64,000 bases of DNA from Parachlamydiales bacterium (GCA_023265455.1 JAHFTQ010000002.1:124001-188000); one strand, 5' to 3'; shown: positions 43,137 to 52,583, numbered from the stretch's first letter. A program made the numbers and translations. Notes: generated by a model from the letters alone, not told the origin.

Positions 43137-45509
43137 CTATTGAAATTGTGTCACCAGCCCTTCGACATCAATTTTGCAGGGTTGGGTTAGCTGATGGGGG
43201 GCCGTTTTTGCAACTCCTGCCATCTTGTTAAAGTTCAAGCGCGGAATATTAGGGTCTGCTTGCTGGTTAGCTTGATGCATTTCTAAAACACGACAAATAA
43301 AAGGCAGCCCCAGCAAAATCGCTTGCGATAGCCTCTCTTCTTTTGTTTTTCCTAGCTGCGGATTATTGGAAAGATTAACAAGAACAGCGGGCATATAAGT
43401 CGGAGTCTGCAAAAGCCCTCTCTCTTTTTGAACATCGAGTCCCGCGATGATTTTTTCTCGCTCAGCTGGAGCCATTGAATCCACAGCCCGCTTTAGAATC
43501 GCTCCTTCCTCGGGGGTAAACAACCTTAACATTGCGCCAACACGTACTAAAACTCGATCGATTCCATTGTCTGGGTTGAGCCCCAGCCAAGAAGCTCTCA
43601 CTGCTAAATAGGCGTTATAGGCATCTTTTGTTGTTTTATGAGAATCCGACAAAAGACGTACCGACTCTCCCATCGCTTGCATGGATTGATGGGCAAGCTC
43701 TGTGTAGACAAGCGAAGATGTGTTATTAACGTGGCCTAAGGCTCCAGCAACATCGCAGGTATGCACAAAAAGATCAAAAGAGACGGCTCTAGAATCGCTA
43801 GCTTTCAATTTATCAAACATCGAGGGCCCCCCTTCCAGATGGGTGATGTGTCCATAATGAGCTAAATTAGCGACTTTGATTAAAAGCTTTTTAGCTTCCT
43901 CGGGAAGTTTAGCAAACGAAGGACAAAGTTGAGGCTCTTTGGCAAGCACTTGCATAGCCTCTCCATAAAAATCATCATGGTCAGGAGCTTTGATCCCAAA
44001 CAGCTCTCTGGCTTTTTCGCTTTTGCCGATATCACCGAGAACAAGAGCAGTTTCCATGGCTTGAGCCATTTGGAGCTCTGATAGTCCACCCCACTCTGAT
44101 TTCAATAGACGAGTTCCCTCAAGATGAAGCTCTTGGAAACTTTTTTGCGAAAGCCGAACTTCTTTGGGTTGAGCTGAAGTAAACGTTTGATAAGCTTGCT
44201 CACTTCCATCCAAGATCAATTTCAAGCAATGAATCGTCATGAGAGTTCGATCAAACTCAATAAACTTTTGACCAAATAATTGTTCTGAGTATGGGCCTTG
44301 CAAGGAGGCGCTTCCTTCTTCGGTTTTTCGAACGCTCGCATCTGCTAGCCATAAGATTTCAGGGTGCTGCTGAATGCACTGTTTTACCCACGAAATCCCT
44401 TCTGCTTGAGAAAATATAACCGGTTTTGATGGTTGTTCAGGTGCAAAATCTCCCCTTATCGACATCGCACTGAGCGCTGTTGTTAGGTCAATCATTTGAT
44501 CCTCCACTGGTTTTAATAAGTTTTTTACTGCGTAGATAACAAGTTCAGGCTGGTGCCATTGGACCATATGATCGCTTTTTTCTGCAATCAGATGGTGAGA
44601 GCCTTCGAACTTCAAGGCTAGATCTTTCTGAAGATCATTCCAAACGGTGTGCATTTCCTGCACAAACTCTTGAGAAAAACCCAATTTCGAAATATCGGGT
44701 ACAGCTCCTGCTGAAATGACAAAACAAGGTTTGTTTTTGATGAGGGAGCGATCTGCATCTTTAACCTGCTTGAGGCTTGTAGAAAGAAAGCTGCCTTCCG
44801 CTGCAACCGCACAATCGTGTTTCGTAGTCGAGCAAAGAGCTAAGTGCCTCTGATGCATCATTTCAGGGAGAAAAGGCTTCATCACATGAATATATTTGAG
44901 AGCCATAAAGCGGCTGATCCCTAAAGTTGACATGAGATAAACTGTTTTCGGACTTTGCATCAACTTCATCTGCCATTCAATTAGAGGGTGGCGAGGGAGC
45001 CTGCGCTCCTGGTCTTCGTGGCAAGAATCGACCAAGACTATCCCTAACACATCATCAGGATAAGTGGCTGCATAAAGTTGAACATTATTGCCGCCAAAAG
45101 AATGACCTACGAGAATATAGGGTTTGGGAATCTGAGCTTTTTCTAACAACGCATGTAATTCATGAACAATCTGCTGACTCGTTCGTGGAAAAGGGCTCGG
45201 CTCGCTCCATCCCGTTCCGGCGCGATCATAGCTCACCACTTGAGTGAACTTAGCAATCTCTGGCTGGACCAGTCCCCAGTCGGAGCTGATGCAACCCATC
45301 CCTGCCTCTAAAACAACGGCGGGGCCACCCACTCCCATGCTATAAAGATGAAGCCGATAACCACCCACATCCACCATTTGACCAAGAGGTGGATATTTGC
45401 TTTCGTCGTACTTGGTGGTGATGAACTGATAGGATACCCCGCTGAACAATAGCAGAGCTACCATACAAACTAATCCCAGCCCAATTCTTTTACCCCATTT
45501 CCTAAACAT
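43137..45509 (-). CDS. Alpha/beta hydrolase fused to a large uncharacterised domain
   Basis: A 790-residue protein. A membrane helix at about 9-28 anchors it. Residues about 45-335 form an alpha/beta hydrolase: VVLEAGMGCISSDW, SYDRAGTGWSEPS, nucleophile serine in ILVGHSFGGNNVQ, and a late SDHMVQWHQPELV with the histidine. The remaining ~450 residues are helical and unrecognised; LEGGPSMFDKLK and FDLFVHTCDVAGALGHVNN give an HD-domain-like impression, and ARASWLGLNPDNG with MPAVLVNLSNN occur later. The active serine, acid and histidine look intact. It lies just upstream of the ABC exporter and may be cotranscribed. Substrate unknown. Confidence 0.7.
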   Translation of the reverse strand: MFRKWGKRIGLGLVCMVALLLFSGVSYQFITTKYDESKYPPLGQMVDVGGYRLHLYSMGVGGPAVVLEAGMGCISSDWGLVQPEIAKFTQVVSYDRAGTGWSEPSPFPRTSQQIVHELHALLEKAQIPKPYILVGHSFGGNNVQLYAATYPDDVLGIVLVDSCHEDQERRLPRHPLIEWQMKLMQSPKTVYLMSTLGISRFMALKYIHVMKPFLPEMMHQRHLALCSTTKHDCAVAAEGSFLSTSLKQVKDADRSLIKNKPCFVISAGAVPDISKLGFSQEFVQEMHTVWNDLQKDLALKFEGSHHLIAEKSDHMVQWHQPELVIYAVKNLLKPVEDQMIDLTTALSAMSIRGDFAPEQPSKPVIFSQAEGISWVKQCIQQHPEILWLADASVRKTEEGSASLQGPYSEQLFGQKFIEFDRTLMTIHCLKLILDGSEQAYQTFTSAQPKEVRLSQKSFQELHLEGTRLLKSEWGGLSELQMAQAMETALVLGDIGKSEKARELFGIKAPDHDDFYGEAMQVLAKEPQLCPSFAKLPEEAKKLLIKVANLAHYGHITHLEGGPSMFDKLKASDSRAVSFDLFVHTCDVAGALGHVNNTSSLVYTELAHQSMQAMGESVRLLSDSHKTTKDAYNAYLAVRASWLGLNPDNGIDRVLVRVGAMLRLFTPEEGAILKRAVDSMAPAEREKIIAGLDVQKERGLLQTPTYMPAVLVNLSNNPQLGKTKEERLSQAILLGLPFICRVLEMHQANQQADPNIPRLNFNKMAGVAKTAPHQLTQPCKIDVEGLVTQFQ

Positions 45510-45558
45510 GACCTAAAACCCAACCTTTTAGACAAAGATCATATCTATTTCGAGGGAA

Positions 45559-46719
45559 TCATTCACTCGAAATTTGGAGGGGAGAGTCAGGACTAATGGA
45601 AAGTAAAAATTCTTCTAGGGGTATGCAGAGGATATCCCGGTAGAAAGTGCGGCGACTGCCGCCATAGACGATACAACACTTTGCTTCTGGGTATTCTTCT
45701 CGAAAGGCTTTTAATCCACGGACATCTCCAGGCGAGAGCTCTTCCTTACGTTTCACTTCTATTGCCCAAAAGCCTAGGGGGCCATAGATCACAAAATCAA
45801 CTTCTAACCCTGTCCGCGTTCTCCAAAAAGAGAGCTGGTGGGTCTCTCTTTGAGATTGAGCCCAGGCCCGTAGATGTTGAGCAACAAGCCCTTCCAGTGC
45901 AGCCCCTTCAAGCTCAGCTTCTTGATCCAAGGGACCTTTGGGTCGTAAATAGCGGTAGACTCCCACGTCAAAATAATAAAATTTGGGATGACTAATCACT
46001 GCGCGCTGAGCTCTCCTTGTGAAGATAGGAACCGTAAATGAAAGGAGCAAATCTTCAAGAATTTGAAGGTAATTATCAACCGTTTGACGCGTTACATGTG
46101 ATTCCCTGGCAATTTGCGTGGTATTTAAAAGAGAGCCTTGTGAAAAGCTGATCACTTCCATAAATCTGGCAAAATCACCGATTTGACGCACTAGCCCTTC
46201 AGCTAAAACTTCTTCTCTTAAGTAGACGCCTACATACGCCTTAAGACGCTCAATAGGATCTGCAGCTTCCCAGATGATGGGAACCAAACCCGTTTTAAGA
46301 GCTTTACTCAAGGAAAAAAGAGAGCCTAACTCCGATGCAAAAAACGGAGGCATGTGCCGTAAAAGCGCTCTTCCACCCAACAAGTCGCTCAGTGCGCGTC
46401 TTAGCTTGCGTGCGCTACTACCCGTGAGAATAAAAAAGATGCCTAGTTTTTCTTCGATTAAGGCATGGACGATAGGTAAAAGTCCTGGAACTCTTTGCAC
46501 TTCGTCGATACAACAGACATCCCCGGCGGCCAAGGTCTTAATATCATCTCTAAGCCTTTCAGGCTTAGCCGAATAAATTCTTTCTTGGTCGGCATTTAAA
46601 AGATCTATACGAAAAGCTTTTGGAAATTCATGCCGAATCCACGTCGATTTACCTGTCCCTCTAGGGCCAAACAGGAAAAAACTATCACGCGGAGGCTTTA
46701 GAACTCGGGGAACATATGT
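45559..46719 (-). CDS. AAA ATPase with DUF4143-type C-terminal domain
   Basis: A 386-residue ATPase of the AAA_14/DUF4143 type. Walker A GPRGTGKST, Walker B CCIDEVQRVPG, sensor ILTGSSARKLRR, then a helix-turn-helix (TQIARESHVTRQTVDNYLQIL) and a restriction-endonuclease-like C-terminus (EVDFVIYGPLGFWAIEVKRKEE) with the acidic-ExK pattern. These proteins are widespread and sporadic, with unknown roles, often moving with mobile DNA. The frame extends to 46791, but that part only reads through operator-like repeats; I start at the ATG 46719 (MTYVPRVLK). Confidence 0.85.
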   Translation of the reverse strand, partial: TYVPRVLKPPRDSFFLFGPRGTGKSTWIRHEFPKAFRIDLLNADQERIYSAKPERLRDDIKTLAAGDVCCIDEVQRVPGLLPIVHALIEEKLGIFFILTGSSARKLRRALSDLLGGRALLRHMPPFFASELGSLFSLSKALKTGLVPIIWEAADPIERLKAYVGVYLREEVLAEGLVRQIGDFARFMEVISFSQGSLLNTTQIARESHVTRQTVDNYLQILEDLLLSFTVPIFTRRAQRAVISHPKFYYFDVGVYRYLRPKGPLDQEAELEGAALEGLVAQHLRAWAQSQRETHQLSFWRTRTGLEVDFVIYGPLGFWAIEVKRKEELSPGDVRGLKAFREEYPEAKCCIVYGGSRRTFYRDILCIPLEEFLLSISPDSPLQISSE

Positions 46720-46734
46720 CATAATATTGCAAAT

Positions 46735-46789
46735 CGCCAACTCAGTTGGCGTTTTGCTTATCAAAATGCCAAATCCGTTGGCGTTTTGC
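46735..46789. promoter_or_regulatory. Two operator-like palindromes upstream of the AAA ATPase gene
   Basis: CGCCAACTCAGTTGGCG (46735-46751) and GCCAAATCCGTTGGC (46768-46782) are palindromes about 32 bp apart, each followed by the same GTTGGCGTTTTGC word (46745-46757 and 46777-46789). They occupy the gap between hemE and the ATPase start. This is the layout of a double operator. Confidence 0.6.
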
Positions 46790-46804
46790 AAGGAAAATAA
46801 TTAA

Positions 46805-47749
46805 CTATTTGATAGTTAATGACTTAATTTGATTCACGAGCCAGTGAACGTTCTCAAGAGGGGTATCAGGCTCGACACCATGGCCTAGGTTAAAGATAAA
46901 GCCAGGAATGCCTTGCATAGAGGTTAGAAGGGAATCGACTTCTTTTTGCAAGAGAGGTAGAGGACCTTTGAGAAGGGCGGGATTGAGATTTCCTTGGATG
47001 GCAATACCCGGAGGAACTTCTTTTCTAAGCTGAGACAGCTCTTTATCCCAATCAAATCCAATGGCTGTAGGTTGTAAAGAAACAAGCTCTTGAACATACC
47101 GGCAAGAGCCACGACAAAAGAGGATGATAGGAATACCCGTTGTCCTGAGAGCGTCGACGAGGGTCTTGAGGTAAGGCAAGGCCCACTCATGGAACTGGGC
47201 AGGCTCCAACATCCCCGCCCAAGAATCAAAAATCTGAATGGCGTCAACACCCGCTGCCACTTGCATTTGGAGGTAAGCAATGGTTGCAGTAGTGATGCGA
47301 TCAAGCCCTGTGGGAGTCAGAGTTTTCATATATTTTGCAACGGTGTAAGGGCCACCACAAAATCCGATCAACGGAACGAGAAGATCTTTTTTCAGCAGGC
47401 GGATCGCATCAGCGACATAACTGAGGGCTCCTTCTACATCATGCCGCTCTTCTTGAGAGGGAGGGAGCAACTGGATCCCTTTCCCGTCACTAAAATCGAT
47501 TTTGTATCCAAACACTTCTGCAAGAACGAGAATATCTGAAAAGAGAATGGCGGCATCGAACCCGAAGAGATCGATGGGAAGACGGGTGATCTGTGCAGCA
47601 AGAGAGGGAGTTCCGACAAGCTCGCGAAACGAGTAGTTCGCCCGGAGCTCTCGATACTGCGGCATGTAGCGGCCCGCTTGCCGCATAAGCCAAATGGGAG
47701 GCCGAGGAGTCGGCTCACAACGAAGAGCTTTAAGAAAAAGAGAACTCAT
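46805..47749 (-). CDS. hemE: Uroporphyrinogen decarboxylase
   Basis: A 314-residue enzyme that removes four carboxyls from uroporphyrinogen III to give coproporphyrinogen III. Signature 1, PPIWLMRQAGRYMPQYRELR, is near the N-terminus; ILFSDILVLAEVFGYKIDF, GFCGGPYTVAKYM, QIFDSWAGML and FNLGHGVEPDTP follow. It is about 30 residues shorter than typical. Its ATG forms an ATGA overlap with the tkt stop, so the two are coupled; the longer upstream frame to 47869 lies inside tkt and is not used. Confidence 0.95.
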   Translation of the reverse strand: MSSLFLKALRCEPTPRPPIWLMRQAGRYMPQYRELRANYSFRELVGTPSLAAQITRLPIDLFGFDAAILFSDILVLAEVFGYKIDFSDGKGIQLLPPSQEERHDVEGALSYVADAIRLLKKDLLVPLIGFCGGPYTVAKYMKTLTPTGLDRITTATIAYLQMQVAAGVDAIQIFDSWAGMLEPAQFHEWALPYLKTLVDALRTTGIPIILFCRGSCRYVQELVSLQPTAIGFDWDKELSQLRKEVPPGIAIQGNLNPALLKGPLPLLQKEVDSLLTSMQGIPGFIFNLGHGVEPDTPLENVHWLVNQIKSLTIK

Positions 47750-49734
47750 GAAAGAAGCTTGGATAAAATCGCATCGACAGTAAAGCCAAATTCTTCTGCA
47801 AGATCGGCCTGCGGCGCTGATTCTCCAAAAGTCTCTATGCTGATAGAGACTCCCTCCAAGCCAATCCACTTTGGCCAGCCAAAGCTGACAGCAGCTTCGA
47901 TACTCACGCGTCTCCCCAGATCTCCTTCAACAATTGAAGCACGGTAAGCTTTGTCTTGTCTTTCGAAGATTTCCCAGCAGGGCATCGAGACGACTCTGAC
48001 GGACTTTCCTCGATTTTCTAACGCTTCGGCCACATCGATGGCAAGGGAAACTTCCGAGCCGGTTGCAAATAAAGTAAAGTCGGGCTTTTGCTTTTCTTTT
48101 TTAACAATATATGCTCCGCGGCCCATCCCCTCTGCAAAAGGAACTTGAGTAGAAGCTAGCTCTGGCAATGCCTGCCGAGATAAGATGAGAGCTGTAGGCC
48201 CTTGGTATCTCAAAGCTGCAAGCCAGGCCATTTTAACTTCCCAGTTGTCAGCGGGGCGAATCACCTGCAAACGGGGAATCGCTCGCAAGGCAGCGAGATG
48301 TTCGATAGGTTGATGAGTAGGACCGTCTTCGCCTAGGAAGATCGAATCGTGGGTAAACTGATAAATCACTGCAACTTTTGATAAAGCGGCTAATCGGATC
48401 GCATTGCGCATGTAATCAGAAAATGTCAAAAAGGTTCCGATGAAGGGGGTGATCATCTGAGTCTGGGAAAGTCCTGTGGCAGCTCCTGCCATCGCAAATT
48501 CACGAACGCCATACTTAATATTGCGCCCCTTAAAGTTCCCTGAAGAAATCAGAGGAAGTTTTTTAATCATCGTCAAATCTGAGCAGGAAAGATCTGCAGA
48601 GCCTCCATACAACTGAGGAAGTTCAAGACCTAGCACATCTAAGACAAGTTGAGAAGCGTTGCGGCCAGCAAGAGGAGATTTCATCTCGATTTTGCTAAGC
48701 TTGTCTTCAAGATCCTGTGGAAGCTCTTTTGTGATCATCTTGTGAAAATCACGAGATAACTCAGGATACGCCATAGACCACGCTTTGAAAAGCGCTTGCC
48801 ATGATCCCTCAAGCGCAGCGCCTTTAGCAGCCCTTTCTTCAAAGAACTGATAAATGGTAGGAGCAACAAAAAAATCTTCTTCAGGTAGACCCAGCGCTTT
48901 TTTTGTGGCCTCGACTTCTTCCGCTCCTAAAGGGCTCCCATGCACTTTGTGAGTCCCGGATTTATTAGGAGATCCTTTGCCAATAATCGTGCGCATGATC
49001 ACCAAGCAAGGTCTTTTTTGCTGACTGTTAATTTCTTGAAAGACAAAATCCATCTTGTCAAGATCGTATCCATCGATTTCATAGACATCCCACCCGTAGG
49101 AGCGGTAACGCGTTTTAGTATCCTCAGAGCAACACTCTGCAAGCGGTCCATCGAGACAAATCTTGTTGGAGTCGTAAATAAGAACCAGATTATCGAGTCC
49201 TAAATGGCCTGCTAGTGAAGAGGCTTCGGACGAAATCCCTTCCATGATGCAGCCGTCTCCCGCAAGACAATAGATCTTGTTATTGAAGAGCTTGTATTTG
49301 TCGGTATTGAACTTCTCAGCAAGAATCTTAAATCCCAACGCTTGACCCACCGCATTTGCAATGCCCTGTCCTAGAGGACCCGTTGTAGACTCTACCCCAT
49401 CGGTAATGTGAAATTCAGGATGACCTGGAGTGAGAGAGCGCAACTGTCGAAATTGTTTAATATCGTCCATGGAAAGTTTAAAACCTGCCAAGTGAAGACA
49501 TGCATAGAGAAGCATTGAACCGTGTCCCGCAGAGAGAATAAACCGGTCGCGATTGATCCATTTGGAATTTTTAGGGTTGTGCCTGAGGAGACACCCATAG
49601 AGATAAGCCCCGAATTCAGCGCATCCCATCGGAAGTCCCGGGTGGCCCGAATTGGCTTTTTGAACGGCTTCCATGGAAAGCTCACGGATTGTATTGGCGA
49701 CCTTGCTCAATTGCTTCATCAAATCTGTATCCAT
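47746..49734 (-). CDS. tkt: Transketolase
   Basis: A 662-residue thiamine-diphosphate enzyme that moves two-carbon units between sugar phosphates in the pentose phosphate pathway. The TPP motif is GDGCIMEGISSEASSLAGHLGLDNL in abbreviated form (GDGC...N), the substrate sites HSGLPMGCAEFG-like region, SAGHGSMLLYACLHLAG and GEDGPTHQPIEHLAALRAIP are in order, and the C-terminal domain is complete. AGGAGA 7 nt before the ATG gives a strong start. It opens the tkt-hemE unit, divergent from alaS, as in Chlamydia where the two are neighbours. Confidence 0.96.
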   Translation of the reverse strand: MDTDLMKQLSKVANTIRELSMEAVQKANSGHPGLPMGCAEFGAYLYGCLLRHNPKNSKWINRDRFILSAGHGSMLLYACLHLAGFKLSMDDIKQFRQLRSLTPGHPEFHITDGVESTTGPLGQGIANAVGQALGFKILAEKFNTDKYKLFNNKIYCLAGDGCIMEGISSEASSLAGHLGLDNLVLIYDSNKICLDGPLAECCSEDTKTRYRSYGWDVYEIDGYDLDKMDFVFQEINSQQKRPCLVIMRTIIGKGSPNKSGTHKVHGSPLGAEEVEATKKALGLPEEDFFVAPTIYQFFEERAAKGAALEGSWQALFKAWSMAYPELSRDFHKMITKELPQDLEDKLSKIEMKSPLAGRNASQLVLDVLGLELPQLYGGSADLSCSDLTMIKKLPLISSGNFKGRNIKYGVREFAMAGAATGLSQTQMITPFIGTFLTFSDYMRNAIRLAALSKVAVIYQFTHDSIFLGEDGPTHQPIEHLAALRAIPRLQVIRPADNWEVKMAWLAALRYQGPTALILSRQALPELASTQVPFAEGMGRGAYIVKKEKQKPDFTLFATGSEVSLAIDVAEALENRGKSVRVVSMPCWEIFERQDKAYRASIVEGDLGRRVSIEAAVSFGWPKWIGLEGVSISIETFGESAPQADLAEEFGFTVDAILSKLLS

Positions 49735-49814
49735 AATGTCTCCTAAAAAAAATCCAGGTAGGAAACAATATATTCGAGAGTCGCCTTTTCGCCTACGAGA
49801 AATTCTTCGCTATC

Positions 49815-49882
49815 TTGCGCAATCAGTTATTGCGCAACTTATTCTTGCGTAATCATTGCGCAATAACGCAAAAGTTGCGCAA
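49815..49882. promoter_or_regulatory. Array of TTGCGCAA palindromes between tkt and alaS
   Basis: Exact TTGCGCAA occurs at 49815, 49830, 49856 and 49875, with near copies TTGCGTAA at 49845 and TAACGCAA around 49864. GTTATTGCGCAA and TTGCGCAATAAC (49826-49867) also form a 12-bp inverted repeat. The whole divergent gap 49735-49991 otherwise holds only the tkt ribosome site and the alaS leader hairpin. Confidence 0.7.
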
Positions 49883-49958
49883 TAAACCTGTTTTCCCCTT
49901 GCCAGACCCCTAAATAAAGAAAATACTATACAATTTAGAGACAATTGACCTCTTCAAA

Positions 49959-49994
49959 ATTCCCTGGTATAGTGGCAGGCCACCCCAGGGAATG
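49959..49994 (+). promoter_or_regulatory. Leader hairpin covering the alaS ribosome site
   Basis: ATTCCCTGG pairs with CCAGGGAAT, and inside it GTGGC pairs with GCCAC around an AG loop. The right arm contains AGGGA, the only ribosome-site-like word, and reaches an upstream ATG. Folding of the leader would hide translation initiation of alaS. Coordinates may be off by one base. Confidence 0.6.
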
Positions 49995-49997
49995 CTT

Positions 49998-52583
49998 ATG
50001 CTATCGCAAGAGATACGCCGCCAGTTTCTAAATTTTTTTAAGCAGCACCACCACGCTGTCCTCCCCTCTTCCCCTGTCGTTCCCCATGACGATCCTTCTC
50101 TTCTTTTTACCAATGCAGGGATGAACCAGTTCAAAGACGTCTTTCTGGGCAAAAGCGTCCGTGACTACAAACGGGCAGCCACTTCTCAAAAATGCATCCG
50201 CGTCGGCGGAAAACATAACGACCTCGACAACGTCGGGCATACGAGTCGCCATTTGACATTTTTTGAGATGCTCGGAAACTTTTCTTTTGGAGATTATTTT
50301 AAAGAACAAGCGATTGTTTTTGCTTGGGAAGTCTCCACGAAAATTTTCCAATTCGATCCCGAAAAAATCTGGATCACCGTCTTTCGCGAAGACGATGAAG
50401 CTTTTGAGCTATGGAAAAAAATTGTTCCGGTAGCGCGCATCGTCCGGATGGACGAAAAAGACAATTTCTGGGCCATGGGAGAAACCGGCCCGTGCGGCCC
50501 GTGCTCAGAGCTCTATTACGATAGAGGTGCAAAGTACGGAGACGCTCCTTCGATCCTGCAAGATGTCTCTGGGGAGAGGTACTTAGAATTTTGGAACCTC
50601 GTCTTTATGCAATACAACCGAGATTCCTCTGGAAAAATGACTCCCCTGCCCAAACAATCCATCGATACAGGGAGCGGGTTAGAGCGCGTAATCTCCTTGA
50701 AGATGGATGTCGATAATCTCTTCGCCACCGATATCCTCCGTAGCCTGATCTCGCAAATCGAAACCGTCACGGGTAAAAAATATCAACCCACCGATTCAGA
50801 ATTAGCACCTGCTTTTCACGTGATTGCCGACCATATCCGTTCGCTGGCGTTTGCCATCGCCGATGGCGCTCAACCCAGCAATATTGAACGAGGCTATGTT
50901 CTAAGAAAACTTCTCCGCCGCGCTGTGCGCTATGGCCGGATGCTCGGAACCCAAGATCCTTTCTTAGCAAAACTCCTTCCCAGCTTAATCTCTCTCATGG
51001 GAGAAGATTATCCTGAACTGAAAACAGCCGAAACCAAAATCGGAGATATTGTGACTCTTGAGGAAGAGTCTTTCTTGAAAACCCTCAAACGGGGCGGCAA
51101 TATCCTCAGCGGCGTCATTGCCGATGCAAAAAAAAGACCTCAGAAAGAAATCGCAGGAGAAGAGGCGTTTAAACTGAAAGACACCTATGGCCTGCCTCTT
51201 GAAGAAATTCTCTTAATTGCCAAAGACTCTCATTTAACAGTGAATCTCGAGGCGTATCAAATTTTGGAAGAACAGGCTAGGGAAAAATCGAAAGCGGCTC
51301 ATGTCTCCTCTGCAAGCCAAGTCGAAGATAACGTCTATCAAGCTTTTCTCTCTCAGCACGCGCCTTGCCAATTTGTGGGTTATACGGAAACTAAAGTTGA
51401 CGGAGCGATTCAAGGAATTTTGGTCGGAGGAGCCTTTGTCGACTCCATCAAGCAGGGGCAAGAAGGGTTTATCCTTCTTGAAAAAACTCCTTTTTATGCT
51501 GAAAAAGGAGGCCAGATTGGGGATACGGGATTTCTCACTCATGGAAATGCAAAGTTCCAAGTCTCCGATTGTCAATCTCCCTATCCGGGCGTCGTTTTAC
51601 ATATCGGCGTTTGTGTATCAGGATCTTTCCGTGTGAAAGAGACGGTTTCCGCAACTGTCGATCAGGGTAGACGCAGTCTCATCCAGAACAATCACACCGC
51701 GACTCACCTGCTGCATTGGGCCTTGACCGAGATTTTGGGCTCTCATATCCGGCAAGCCGGCTCTTTTGTCGAGCCCTCCCGCCTCCGCTTCGATTTTAAT
51801 CACCATAAGGGTCTTACAAAAGAAGAAATCGAGCGCGTGGAAGATCTCGTCAACGCCAAGATCCGAGAAAACACGCCGGTAGCCACTTACGAGCTTCCTT
51901 ATGAAGAGGTGCAAGGCATCTCTGAAATTAAACAGTTCTTCGGAGATAAGTACGGAGCTAAAGTGCGTGTGGTCGACATTAAAAGCTCCAAAGAGCTCTG
52001 TGGTGGAACACATACCTCCTATACTGGCACTATCGGATCACTTCGCATTCTGAAAGAAGGCAGTATTGCGTCAGGTGTTCGCCGGATTGAGGCCGTGACG
52101 GGAAAAGAGGCTGAAGAGCTCACTCGTAGCCGTGAAAAACAGCTCGAATCTCAAATCCAGACGGCAGCTGAAGAGATCAAGAAGCTGCAACAAGAGCTCA
52201 AAGCCGCTAGGCGAGGTGCCTTGCGAGAGTTAGCTCAAAGCTTGATTCAAAAAACCACCACCGTCGGGCGAATTCCTTTTCTTGCCCACATCGCCTCTGT
52301 TGAACCAGATGAGCTAGGTATCTTAGCTGAAGAGATCATGGGTCGCTTTTCTTCAGGCGCTCTTCTCCTAGCAGTCCGCGGGGAAGACCGTTGCCAGGTC
52401 CTCCTGCGCATCACACCTGATTTCGTTAAACAAGGACTTAGCGCTGCTCAAATTTTGAAAGAGGTAGCCCCTCTCATCCAAGGATCAGGAGGTGGCCGTC
52501 CTGAAGCTGCCCAAGCCGGAGGCAAAGCTCCTGAGCAGTTGGAGAAGCTTTTCGAAAAAATAATTCAAATATTACTGTTGTAG
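49998..52583 (+). CDS. alaS: Alanyl-tRNA synthetase
   Basis: An 861-residue class II synthetase with the full AlaRS layout: aminoacylation core (HHHAVLPSSPVVPHDDPSLLF, then FTNAGMNQFKDVFLG, class II motif 2 region ATSQKCIRVGGKHNDLDNVG), editing domain with zinc-site HNHTATHLLHWAL and CGGTHTSYTG, and C-terminal coiled coil plus glycine-rich SGGGRPEAAQAGG. It charges tRNA-Ala and clears Ser/Gly. Two in-frame ATGs lie 6 nt apart; I choose the second because AGGGA is then about 6 nt upstream. The 3' end overlaps the convergent pckA by 12 nt. Confidence 0.97.
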   Translation: MLSQEIRRQFLNFFKQHHHAVLPSSPVVPHDDPSLLFTNAGMNQFKDVFLGKSVRDYKRAATSQKCIRVGGKHNDLDNVGHTSRHLTFFEMLGNFSFGDYFKEQAIVFAWEVSTKIFQFDPEKIWITVFREDDEAFELWKKIVPVARIVRMDEKDNFWAMGETGPCGPCSELYYDRGAKYGDAPSILQDVSGERYLEFWNLVFMQYNRDSSGKMTPLPKQSIDTGSGLERVISLKMDVDNLFATDILRSLISQIETVTGKKYQPTDSELAPAFHVIADHIRSLAFAIADGAQPSNIERGYVLRKLLRRAVRYGRMLGTQDPFLAKLLPSLISLMGEDYPELKTAETKIGDIVTLEEESFLKTLKRGGNILSGVIADAKKRPQKEIAGEEAFKLKDTYGLPLEEILLIAKDSHLTVNLEAYQILEEQAREKSKAAHVSSASQVEDNVYQAFLSQHAPCQFVGYTETKVDGAIQGILVGGAFVDSIKQGQEGFILLEKTPFYAEKGGQIGDTGFLTHGNAKFQVSDCQSPYPGVVLHIGVCVSGSFRVKETVSATVDQGRRSLIQNNHTATHLLHWALTEILGSHIRQAGSFVEPSRLRFDFNHHKGLTKEEIERVEDLVNAKIRENTPVATYELPYEEVQGISEIKQFFGDKYGAKVRVVDIKSSKELCGGTHTSYTGTIGSLRILKEGSIASGVRRIEAVTGKEAEELTRSREKQLESQIQTAAEEIKKLQQELKAARRGALRELAQSLIQKTTTVGRIPFLAHIASVEPDELGILAEEIMGRFSSGALLLAVRGEDRCQVLLRITPDFVKQGLSAAQILKEVAPLIQGSGGGRPEAAQAGGKAPEQLEKLFEKIIQILLL

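Noticed and set aside
46720..46791. N-terminal extension of the AAA ATPase to 46791
   Set aside because: The extra residues come from the operator-like palindromes, not from protein-like sequence.
47750..47869. N-terminal extension of HemE to 47869
   Set aside because: It lies inside tkt in another frame and HemE has a coupled ATG at 47749.
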